Shown here: positions 18,280 through 28,520 of the stretch, one piece after another
Position numbering within the stretch: position 1 is the first letter of the stretch
Layout of the letters: every line of letters begins with the position of its first letter
From: Monosiga brevicollis MX1
Taxonomy: Eukaryota; Opisthokonta; Choanoflagellata; Craspedida; Salpingoecidae
Length of the DNA: 59,865 bases
Direction of reading: 5' to 3'
NCBI RefSeq assembly: GCF_000002865.3
Contig: NW_001865059.1
Span: 45,701 to 105,565, forward strand
Position numbers and translations under genes: made by a program
Notes under the pieces: generated by a model
Databases searched by the model: none
Told to the model about the DNA's origin: nothing
What the model saw: only the letters and a program-made list of their open reading frames with translations

Positions 18280-18315
<36 letters not shown>

Positions 18316-18339
18316 ACACACACACACACACACACACAG
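18081..18339. repeat. Compound GA/GACA/CA microsatellite
   Basis: About 230 bases of GA and GACA units with TTTGA interruptions, ending in a pure CA run at 18312-18339. The plus strand is almost wholly purine before the CA block, so it could form triplex DNA (inference). Confidence 0.9.
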
Positions 18340-18787
18340 AGACGGAGCAGATTCACGACGACAACGTCGCTGGCGTCGGGGTGTAGAGCGACGACAAGGA
18401 GGGCTGCGGTTAACCTTTTGGCGTCGTCAGCTGGCCGTGTGTGGGGTCTGCATGGCATAGCGTCGCAGATTCCTTCCCGCCTTGCAAGATTATTGGGGTG
18501 GGATCGACTGATTGACGGGCCTCTTGCTTGTCACAGTATCTCTCCCCCATCGTGGCCACGAGCGCACGCTGGTTGTGGCGTTGATCAGAATGCAACCGAT
18601 TGGCAGCGCAACTTTGACAGTCGCATCGATTGCCTACAGCCCTGACGTGTGGTACTGAGCCATCCAGACGGGTCTGGGGCGTGGGCCAGTTCCACCCAGA
18701 GGGGTGAAGTCGCATTCACCCCATCAAACGCCACAAAAACACAAATCTCAGAGCACACGCCCCGCCCCGCGCATCTCAACCCACGCC

Positions 18788-21700
18788 ATGCGGTGGTCAC
18801 AGTCTCTGCTCGCTGCGCTTTTGTGCCTGTTGGCGTTCTTTCATCGGGTACGACAGGCTGGGTATCATTCAGAACTGTTGAGTGTCCACTTCCGTACGTG
18901 CCGTACCTAACGGCTGCCTGCATTCTTTGCTGCTTGATCGTCTTGCCGCTTCGCTTCATCACAGGCTTTCGCGCAAGATGTGACGCTTGCAGACGTGCTG
19001 GCGCTCGAGTCGGCTCTGCCAGGTAGAGGCTTTGTCCCTCAACTCATCCTGCCGCGCCCGTGGCAGCCCTCTTCAGCATCTCATAGGTTTGACCATTTTG
19101 CAGGAAGTACCTCCACCACCATGAGCCCGGGCATTGCCCTCCCCAACGGCAATGGCTCGCTCTATGCGCCGCCAACCCTGGCGCTTTCGCTTCCTGAGCG
19201 GCCCACTCTTCCCGTTTTCGCAGATTTCGCAAATGCCACCACCACGTCTCCGACATCCATCCTCACTACCCTGACCGACGCTGTCACCACCGCCATCACA
19301 ACCACCATCGATGACACCACGGCAAACACGACGACAGATGCTTCCGTCACCACACCTACACCCAGCGATATCGTACCGACCAGCAGCTCGGTCCTTCTCC
19401 AGCCCTCCTCTTCCATCGTGTTTGCCCCTTCTTCCAGAACACAAAGCGTGTCTCCGTCGTCGTCCGCTTCGCCAGTAGCCCCATCATCCTCGGTGCTCTC
19501 GAGCCTGATGTCCTCCATCGCATACACGACAACTACCTCCGCGCTCTCGAGTGTTTCCTCGGTAGTCCCTTCCACCACTGCGTCATCTTCCTTCGAGGTA
19601 TCTTCCACGCTGTCATCTAGCCCGAGCAGCACAACAGATACTTACTCTACCAGCACTATCGCGCCGGGCACTAGCAGCGTTTCTACCCCTTCATCCATCA
19701 CCTCCGCGACTCCAATGGCTCCTTCGAGCTCGTCTTGGAGCTCAACCTCAAGCACTGTAATCTTTTCGAGTGACAACCCGAGTACATCAAGCATCGTTGT
19801 TAGTAGTAGCAGCACAGCCTCTATCCTGACTTCAGCAGCGCCATCCAGCAGCACGCTTGACATGACGCCCGTCTCCTCTTCCTCATTGACCTCGCTTACA
19901 ACATCTTCGGCTAGCGCACAGCCATCCTCTTCAGCCAGTTCCGTCAGTAGCTCAGTGATCCCTCCCACCAGCACCATGGTGGCCGTCAGCAGCAGCTCGG
20001 GAGTTCACAGCAGCACTGCCTTTGGCTCTAGCACCAACCTGCCAACGCCCTCCTCCATCGCTTTGTCAAGCGCAACGATCAGCGCCAGCATACCTCCGGT
20101 CACAAGCTCTTCGCAGGTGCTCGAGCCCAGCAGTACGCTGCTCGCCCCATCCTCAACCTTGGTCTCACCAAGCATCAGTGTCTCCGCCAGTGAAGAACCC
20201 TTGCCCAGCTCCTCAAGCGTTCAGCTTCCGAGTGTTTCCTCTTCAATTGGCCTTGCGACTTCAGTGCTTCCGTCAGTTTCCACCACATCGGCAGGGCTGG
20301 AGAGCACCTCCACCTTGATGGCTTCCAGTACCCCCGGTCCGTCGAGCATCACACCGTCCACCAGCCTTTCGTCCAGTACCAGCGCCAGCGATGGATACAC
20401 CTCTCCTTCTTCCTCGTCTCCCTTCTTTTCTGCAAGCGCGAGCAGCCATGTCCCGGCCAGCAGCTCGGCCCCTGTGGCGACAAGCACCGAGACCATTCTC
20501 TCCTCCTCCACGGCAAGCCCCGCGCCATCTTCAACATCATCAACATTTGTTTCGAGCTCCCCGCCCACCTCAAGCCTGGCCTCGTCAGGTGTCTTTGGTA
20601 GCGCAAGCTCTGCAATGCCAAGTGCCATTCCATCTTCGTCAACTGTCACTTTTAGCTCTGACGCTGCAACGATGAGCACCATATCTTCAAGCTCCTTCTT
20701 GCCATCTCAAAGTAGCGTGGCAAGCTTCACATCAAGCTTGTTCTCCTCCACCATGACATCTTTTGTCACGTCAAGCACGGAACAGGTTTGTCACAGATTG
20801 TCAGTCCAAAAAAGATGAAACGCTTGCGCGCGCTCACGCTGCTCTTTGTACCTCGTGCCATAGGTGCCCCCGAGTAGCACGACAGCCCTGCCCTCGTCCG
20901 CAACCTTGGGCGTCTCCACCAGTCTGACATCAAACCCAATCACGACGTTGCTTCCCACCCCGTCCTCTTGGCAAATGCCGGGCACGACAACAGACTACTC
21001 GCCCTCACCCTCCACTTCCAGCTCAGCTATTCTCTCTGCCTCCAGCTCCTTGTCGGTGGTGCTGACATCATCATTGTCGAGTAGTAGCGCAACCCCGTCG
21101 CTCAGCTCGGTGACCTCGAGTAGCTTTGGAACTACCAGCATTCCCAGTGTCAGCTCAAACTTGGTAACCCCTGCAGTGGGGTCCTCCAGCGCAGGTGTTA
21201 GTCTTCCACCGAGTACACCCGTTGTCACGACCAACACCGCTGTGCCGACTAGCTCGACTGCATACGTTGTGGCGACCTCAAGTGTAGTTTCCAGTGTGCC
21301 CTATCCAGCAACAACTAGCTTGACGTCACTTAGCAGCGCGTATACATCTCTTGCTTCAACAAGCGATATGGCTGGACCCAGCTCAAGCTCGGACACGTTT
21401 GCTACTTCAGACGTTTTTTCATCCGTACAGGTCACTATCAGCTCCACTGCAAGCTCAACGGCCCTATTCAGTACCTCTGTTGCACCTGCTAGCAGTGATG
21501 CCACCAGCAGCTCGGCAGCGACGAGTATTCCCGGTTCAAGCTCCAGTTTGTTGTTGCCATCTTCTGTTGCAACCTCGAGCTTGCCTGTGAGTTTGACTAG
21601 TAACATCCCAACAAGCTCCCTCACACAGAGTGCGATGCTGACCTCTGACCTGCCTGAGCCAACATCGTCCAGCACAGCCAGCGTGGGCACCACCAGTCTA

Positions 21701-24700
21701 CCGGGTTCATCCTCTTTACCAATGCTCAGCTCTACGAACGTGGTCATGAGTTCTTCTGCAGTGCCCAGCAGCTCATCATTGGCGCCGTCTAGCTCGACAT
21801 TTGTTTTGCAACCCCCTAGCACGGTTGTCACTCCACCGTCTCTACCCAGCAGCCCTCTCGTGCCATCATCGGCCTCTTCACTTGTTATGCCAGAGCTACC
21901 TTTTACTCTCCCACCCAGCCCACCGATATTATCAACGTCGATGCTGAGTATTCCAGTCTCACCCTCTGCGTTGATTTCTCCGATGCCTCCTACGACGCTG
22001 CCCCCACCCAGTCTGCCCAGCCTATCTTCCCCTCCCATGCCTTCCAGCTCGCCATCGTACCCAAGCAGCGCTGATCCGTTACAGTCACCCACATCACCAT
22101 TGCCACTAAGCTCTTCAAGTGTCGTCACTGGTAGCACCTCGAGCCTTCCGTTTCCAGCTTCGTCCAGTGTGGGCATGGTCTTATCGTCAACCAGTTCTTA
22201 CGGTTTGGCTAGCAGCACTGCGTTTCCGGCACTCTCTTCAACTGCATCGGTCACACCAACGCCGTCTACGACGCAAACGGTCTCAACTCCATTGAGCTCA
22301 CCTCTGCCAAGTCCCACCTCTGTAATATCAAGCACGACGCTGCTCTCTGCAAGCACGAGCGACCTGATGACACCTTCTTCCTCACAAGCTTTAACATCCA
22401 CAAGCATGGGCACAGCAACTGATTTTGTGAGTTCCATGCTCACCAGCAGTGAGTTTGTAACAACCTCTGCCTCTCAGTTTGCTTCATCTGCCGAGATAAG
22501 CAGCGCTTCCGCATCGTTGGTATCACCAACCAGCCTGTTACCGAGCACGTCATCTCCTTCTGTCTCCACTTTGCTCTCGACCTTGCCATCGCTCAGTGCA
22601 TCCTCAGTATTCACGACAGCAGTAACCGAAGCCTCAACCTCAGTTTCAAGTCTACCAAGCTCTGGAAAGTTGTCGAGTATCAGCACGAGCAGTGCACAAG
22701 CAGTTCCCAGTTCATCACTGTCCAGCAGTGTCACCATCAGTTCGGCCATGGACTCCACCAGCACGGTGCTGCCGACACCTTCCGCAACTCAAGCTGCGCC
22801 CTCAAGCACAAGCGCGCTTTTGCCGTCCACAAGTCTCCTCTCGACCAGCATGAGCAGCTTTGTGCAGCCGGCATCAAGCAGCGCTGTTCCGTCTTCCCTA
22901 AGCTCTATTGCAACCGATTCGAACAGCGTCACGTCAGCAATCACAACCAGCAGCCTTTTACCAACAGTAACAGCGAGCAATCCCGTTGCCGTCAGCTCTT
23001 CCTCTCCCATAGCTACCACCGTGCTTGCAACTCAAACGATTGCCCCCAACTCCAGTCTCATTGAATCCCCAGTGACAACCAGCACATCAGTCATTGTGCC
23101 ACCTTCGTCATCGACGTCGTTTGCGTTGTCTTCCTCATCCGTACAATCGATCGACGTGACACCGTCGACATCATCAACGTCGTTTGCTCTTTCTTCGTCT
23201 GCTGCTACCACATCATTGATTGATGTGACACCGTCGACATCATCGACGTCGTTTGTTCTGTCATCGTCGTCTGCTGCTGCCACGCCGTCGACATCATTGA
23301 CGTCGCTTGCTCTGTCTTCGTCTGCTGCTGCCACATCATCGATTGATGTGACACCGTCAACATCATCGACGTCGTTTGTGCTCTCTTCATCGTCTGCTGC
23401 AGCCACGCCGTCAGCATCATCGACGTCATTTGTGCTCTCTTCGTCTGCTGCTGCCACATCATCGATTGATGTGACACCGTCGACATCATCGACATCGTTT
23501 GTGCTCTCATCGTCGTCTGCTGCTGCCACGCCGTCGACATCATCGACGTCGCTTGCTCTGTCTTCGTCTGCTGCTGCCACATCATCGATTGATGTGACAC
23601 CGTCAACATCATCGACATCGTTTGTGCTCTCTTCATCGTCTGCTGCTGCCACATCATCGATTGATGGGACACCGTCGGCATCATCGACGTCGGTTGTGCT
23701 GTCATCGTCGTCTGCTGCAGCCACGCCGTCGACATCATTGACGTCGTTTGTCCTGTCATCTTCGTCTGCTGCTGCCACATCATCGATTGATGTGACACCA
23801 TCAACATCATCGACATCGTTTGTGCTCTCGTCATCGTCGTCTGCTGCAGGTGACACCGTCAACATCATCGACATCGTTTGTGCTCTCGTCATCGTCTGCT
23901 GCTGCCACATCATCGATTGATGTGACACCGTCAACATCATCGACATCGTTTGTGCTCTCGTCATCGTCTGCTGCTGCCACATCATCGTCATTGATGTGAC
24001 ACCTTTGTGCATCATCTTCGTCGTTTGTGCTCTCGTCATCGTCTGCTGCAGCCACGCCGTCGTCATCATCAACGCCATTTGTGCTCTCTTCGTCTGCTGC
24101 TGCCACGCCATCAATTGACGCGACGCCCTCAACATCATCGACGTCCTTTGTGTTGTCATCGTCATCTGTTACAGCCACGCCATCGATCGAAGTGACGCCA
24201 TCCACATCATCGACGTCCTTTGTTCTGTCGTCTTCATCTGCTGCTGCTACATCTTCAGCAGACGTGACACCTTCGACATCATCGACATCAACTGTGCTCT
24301 CGTCATCGTCTGCTGCAGCCACATCGTCGACATCATCAACGTCATTTGTGCTCTCTTCGTCTGCTGCTGTCACGTCATCTGCTGACGCGACGCCCTCAAC
24401 ATCATCGACGTCGTTTGTGTTGTCATCGTCCTTTGTTACAGCCACGCCATCGATCGAAGTGACGCCATCCACATCATCGACGTCCTTTGTTCTGTCGTCT
24501 TCATCTGCTGCTGCTACATCTTCAGCAGACGTGACACCTTCGACATCATCGACATCAACTGTGCTCTCGTCATCGTCTGCTGCAGCCACGCCGTCGACAT
24601 CATCAACGTCATTTGTGCTCTCTTCGTCTGCTGCTGCCACGTCATCAATTGACGTGACGCCCTCAACATCATCGACGTCGTTTGTGTTGTCATCGTCCTT

Positions 24701-27700
24701 TGTTTTGTCTTCGTCTGCTTCTGCCACATCTTCAGCAGACGTGACACCTTCGACATCATCCACGTCGTTTGTGTTATCATCGTCTTTGACAGCTACCCCT
24801 TCCCTGGATGTAACACCATCGACCTCGCAGACGTCTCTCATGTTATCATCAAGTGCTGCAGCTACCTCCTCGCTAGACGTCTCAGCATCGCTGTCCACTG
24901 CAGCTTCTTTGTCCTCCACAACTGCCGTCACCTCGTCGTTAGCAACATCGGCGACCGTGCAGACTGTTGTGCCCTCGGTGAGCTCAATGACGTCTTTGGC
25001 AACACCGTCATCATCCAGCGTGTTTGTGATACCTTCATCCTCAGTGGCCACCACACCACCTTCAACCACAAGCACCACACCATCACCTACGACAACAACT
25101 ATGACCACGACTGACCAAACGCCCACCACCCTCGTCACTCCTGACACCACCACGATCCCCATCACCTCTACCACGCCGATAACGACGACCGACGACGTCA
25201 CGACAAGCGAAAACACTGGTGGGAGCGGATCAACTTCAGACACGGTGGCAGACACAACGACAGAGGTCACTACCACCTCGCCAGTGACCACAGACTCGAG
25301 TGGCAGTGGCGACTTGTTCACAACAACATCTTCAGAGCTGACGACAGAGGACTTGACAACATCTGAGTTTGATTTCAGCGGCAGCACCTCGACTGAGACT
25401 CTGAGTTCAAGCACCACCGACACCATAACCACCGATTCAATCACCACCACTACCGCTACTACCGGTTTGGTCACTACGCTCCCGCTCACCACCACTGCCA
25501 CTACCACTACCACTGAAACTGGAAGTGGAGAGGTCAACACCACCTCCGCCTTCCCAGAAACAACTACTTTTGTTAGCTCGACAACCAGCAATGTTTCAAC
25601 TAGTCCCGATTCAACTCAAACAACACCGGCGCCGTTCACGACGACCAGCCTGCCGGGTACAACTTCGCCCTCAACATCCTCGGGACCTGGAAGCGGTGAA
25701 ACGACCACAACAACTGCACCAACAACGAGCACATTGCTTACAACGACAGATGACAGTAGTGGCCAATCCACGTCGACTACCTTTCCATCATCCAACTTGA
25801 CAACAACCATCTCAACAACCACAGAAAATGTTACTTTGGCCACAACCACGCCCGTAACAACCACGGACACAACAGCCACATCAACAGCCACATCAACAGC
25901 CACATCAACAGCCACATCAACAGCCACATCAACAGCCACATCAACAGCCACATCAACGGCCACAACAACGGCCACAACAAGAGTCACAACAACGGCGGTA
26001 AACTCCACCTCCATTACAACCGCCTCGACGCCTTCTACGACCGAAAATGTAACAACCACAGACTTTCCCGTCACCACAACATCCTCTGTTCCCGTCACGT
26101 CTTCTGCCAACATCACGACAACCATCGCGCCATTAACATCGACTACGCCCGTCCAAACTACGACGACGGTTCTGCCCACTTGTGCCAACACAACGCAATA
26201 CCTCAACCTCAGCACTGGACTCTGTGTTAATCTGACGGAATGTGGCAGTGGCACATTTGAAGCTTCGCCGCCTTCAGTGACCAGCAATCGCATTTGTTTG
26301 ACATTGACGACGTGCAATGCAAGCAATGCATATGAGATTGCAGCACCCACGCCGACGAGCGATCGGCAATGCCAGGGGGCATCTATCTGTACAGAAGCCG
26401 AGTATATTGCCACACCGCTGTCCGCGACGAGCGACCGCGTTTGCCGTCCCTTGACAACTTGTTCTCCCAGCGAAGAGCAGTTTGAGGCTACAGCTCCAAC
26501 TGCAACTAGCGATCGTTTTTGTGCAAATGCAACACAGTGTCAAGCTTGGCAATACCAGACATCACCGATCGGCGTGAGCAATGATCGCAGCTGTGCCAAC
26601 ATTACTGTTTGTACAGAAGGACAGTTTGAGAGCGGCATGCCCTCGAGTACCACAGATCGCGAGTGCAGCAACGCAACCACGTGTCATATCAGCTGGCAGT
26701 ATGAAGCGACGCCGTTGAGTCCCACCGCAGATCGTGTTTGTACTCCAGTGACCAACTGCAGTGCCACTGAGTATGCCTCGGTATTGCCCACAGCGACAAC
26801 AGACCGCGTGTGCACAAATTACACGGTTTGCTCAGATTATGAGTTCATGTCGACCATGCCAACTAGCACATCTGACCGTGAATGCAGCTGCGGGTTCTTG
26901 GACAGTGAAGGGGAATTGCGGATGTCGTTGACCTTTACTGGGGTGCGAGATGCTCTGGCTAGTGCCAATCAAAGCGTAATCGATGCTTTTCACCAGGCCG
27001 TTGCAGAGGCGCTCATTCAAGAGACCGCCGTGCAATTTTTGACCCGCGTTTCGGCAGCTCAGCTTGCCAGCATAGACAGCGTGGAGGATGCGCGAGCCCT
27101 CAACGGTCTTAACTTGACTGTTGACCTTGAAGATCCAAACTTGACTTCTCTGGATGTGGACCGCATTCTAAAGTATTTTTCACTCGATGCCTGCTTTATT
27201 ACAAATCTCACGGGCACACCAACAGCCAGTGCCAGTCAGCGCCGACGACGCGATGTGAGTTCGGAGGTCAATTTCGATCTGAGTGTGTTGCCAAACATTC
27301 TTGCGGACCTGGCGTGCTTGGTATACGATACCAACGCTGAATTTTCGGGTGCGGTGCTTGATGCCGTTCGCCAGTCACAGATGGCGTTTGTTCAAGATGG
27401 CACTGAGATTTCCAACCTGGCCGTGACCAATGCGGCGGGTAATTGTTTGTGTGGATGCCCTTCGACCACGAGGGCCGGTGAAGGGGAGAGTGGGAGCAAT
27501 TTGCCTTTTGCCAGCAACGTTCCAATGTGGTTGGCCACGTTGGCTGTGCTACTGGCATTGATCCTTGGGCTTGTGATGTTGGTATTCCTGCGGCGTCGGC
27601 CATCTGCCGATGCTGCCGTTCTCAAAGATACTTCCTATATACAGCCTCCAAGTGCTTTGCCGGGCTACATCGAGCCACCCAAGTATCCCTTTTTCATGAA

Positions 27701-28133
27701 TCACGAGCCCCTTCAATCAAAGACAGCGCCCGAGTACCAACCACCGCCCCCGTGGACGCCCCGCCTGGGTGGAGACGCCGAATTCGAAGAGTGGCCCAAT
27801 GACGACGATCCCCTCTATGACTTTGCCGACAACACGCCGCTACCTGATTACGAGCAGCCGCCAGAATATGCCACGGTGCATGACTATGACTTGGTGGATC
27901 CGGAGGATTTGTTTTTGGATGTGGATGGGTCTGTGGCCACGTCCTTTTTCAACGTTTCCGGCACAGAAGATGAGTTATCCCTGTACAGCGATGCAACCTC
28001 CCTACGAGATGACTATACGTTACCCTCGGATCTTTTGGATGATTACTTGGAGCCCCCCATGATGGACTTTGGTCCTCGCTCAACAACAATTCCCGCCTAT
28101 GAAGATGCGCCAGCCTTTCCCTTCAAACAATGA
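18788..28133 (+). CDS. Mucin-like type I transmembrane protein with TNFR-like modules and signalling tail
   Basis: Model: exons 18788-18847, 18965-20785, 20864-23849 and 24052-28133, all joining in phase; about 2,982 aa. Exon 1 plus the start of exon 2 gives a signal peptide (MRWSQSLLAALLCLLAFFHR then AFA, cleavage before QD). Residues about 25-2330 are a Ser/Thr/Pro stalk, surely heavily O-glycosylated. Nine small modules follow (about 2330-2570; pattern CxxxEYxxxxPTxTSDRxC), TNFR-like but lacking one cysteine pair. Next is an unrecognised juxtamembrane domain of about 200 residues with a tetra-arginine site (27240-27251). One TM helix (about 27519-27590, MWLATLAVLLALILGLVMLV) is stopped by RRR. 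The tail of about 180 residues is acidic, Pro- and Tyr-rich, with two PPxY motifs (PPKY, PPEY), PPPPW and several YxxP/YxxL sites. This suggests a glycosylated surface receptor or adhesin linked to WW-domain or phosphotyrosine signalling (inference). An 81-nt in-frame stretch at 19023-19103 may be another intron. Confidence 0.85.
19023..19103 (+). other. Possible 81-nt in-frame intron in the mucin-like gene
   Basis: It begins GTAGAG after CCAG and ends TTTTGCAG, with a branch-point-like TTTGAC 14 bases before the end. Its length is a multiple of three and it has no in-frame stop, so reading frame alone cannot say whether it is spliced. The 27 residues it would encode lack the Ser/Thr bias of the flanking protein, which favours an intron. 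Confidence 0.6.
23145..24800 (+). repeat. Tandem Ser/Thr-rich coding repeats
   Basis: Alternating units of about 14-22 codons encode TPSTSSTSFVLSSSSAAA and SSIDV variants. Many copies are nearly identical in DNA. One larger block near 24181-24310 recurs at about 24448-24580 (offset 267 nt, 89 codons). The array is recent and likely to vary in copy number or be misassembled. The same sequence leaves long frames open on the minus strand by chance. Confidence 0.9.
23850..24051 (+). other. Intron formed from coding repeat units (202 nt)
   Basis: The Ser/Thr frame breaks at 23849 and an in-frame TGA occurs at 23997-23999. Removing 23850-24051 (GTGACA...GCTGCAG) joins G to CC as an Ala codon and restores the repeat pattern SSAAATPS exactly. 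Both ends carry the same ten bases TCTGCTGCAG (23840-23849 and 24042-24051). The inside is plainly repeat-derived. The alternative is that these are frameshifts or assembly errors in a repeat array. Confidence 0.6.
25871..25966 (+). repeat. 12-bp coding minisatellite (TATS)n
   Basis: About eight head-to-tail copies of the 12-mer AACAGCCACATC, encoding Thr-Ala-Thr-Ser. It fades into related TATT units. It lies in the Thr-rich part of the mucin-like stalk. Confidence 0.95.
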
Positions 28134-28520
28134 TGAGCAGCTGAATACTTACATTAGCAGATAGAACAAAAGGAACATAAAAATAATGACTCCGTTTTGG
28201 TGATTTTTAAAAGACTTTGACTATTATCGGTTCTGCAGACGACGAGACGCATGATGTCTTGCACTGCCATTTGAGCTTTGTGAAAGTGTTTGGTGCATCA
28301 AGCTTGGATGATGATTATGCCGTGTATGCACGAAACCGGTCCAGGGTGTAGAAAACAAGGTTAGATTGGCGTTTGTTTCCTCAACTTCAGTCAGACGTCA
28401 TCTTGCTGCTGGCGCTTCTGCACCCCACCTCATGTACATGAATGTGAATTGAAGAATCAATCGAAATCATCAGTCGATTTGCGACTTGTGATCAAGGATA
28501 TCAAAACAAGATCAAAAGAA
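28134..28520. other. Intergenic, convergent gene ends
   Basis: This separates the stop of the mucin-like gene (plus) from the stop of HGD (minus). It is AT-richer than the flanking coding DNA. No open frame or RNA gene is apparent; it presumably holds both 3' ends. Confidence 0.6.

Larger units (their letters stand above)
17286..18787. promoter_or_regulatory. Divergent intergenic region, microsatellite-rich
   Basis: This 1.5-kb stretch separates the FANCI start (minus) from the mucin-like gene start (plus), so it should hold both promoters. No TATA-like element stands out clearly; an AT-rich patch lies at about 17641-17660. The middle is dominated by purine-rich GA repeats. I see no convincing coding exon. 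Open frames across the repeats are low-complexity artefacts. Confidence 0.5.

Noticed and set aside
17806-18458. Minus-strand open frames rich in Leu-Ser and Val-Cys
   Set aside because: They translate GA/CA microsatellites and are not protein-like.
23032-24165. Minus-strand open frame of 377 codons with MTMTTQRTSMM-type repeats
   Set aside because: It is the reverse reading of the same tandem array. Its changing style marks frame-shadow reading, not a gene.
23831-25591. Long minus-strand open frame (586 codons) antisense to the mucin-like gene
   Set aside because: It consists only of Val/Asp/Glu-rich low complexity, mirroring the Ser/Thr codon repeats on the plus strand. No start context or motif; a by-product of repeat composition.
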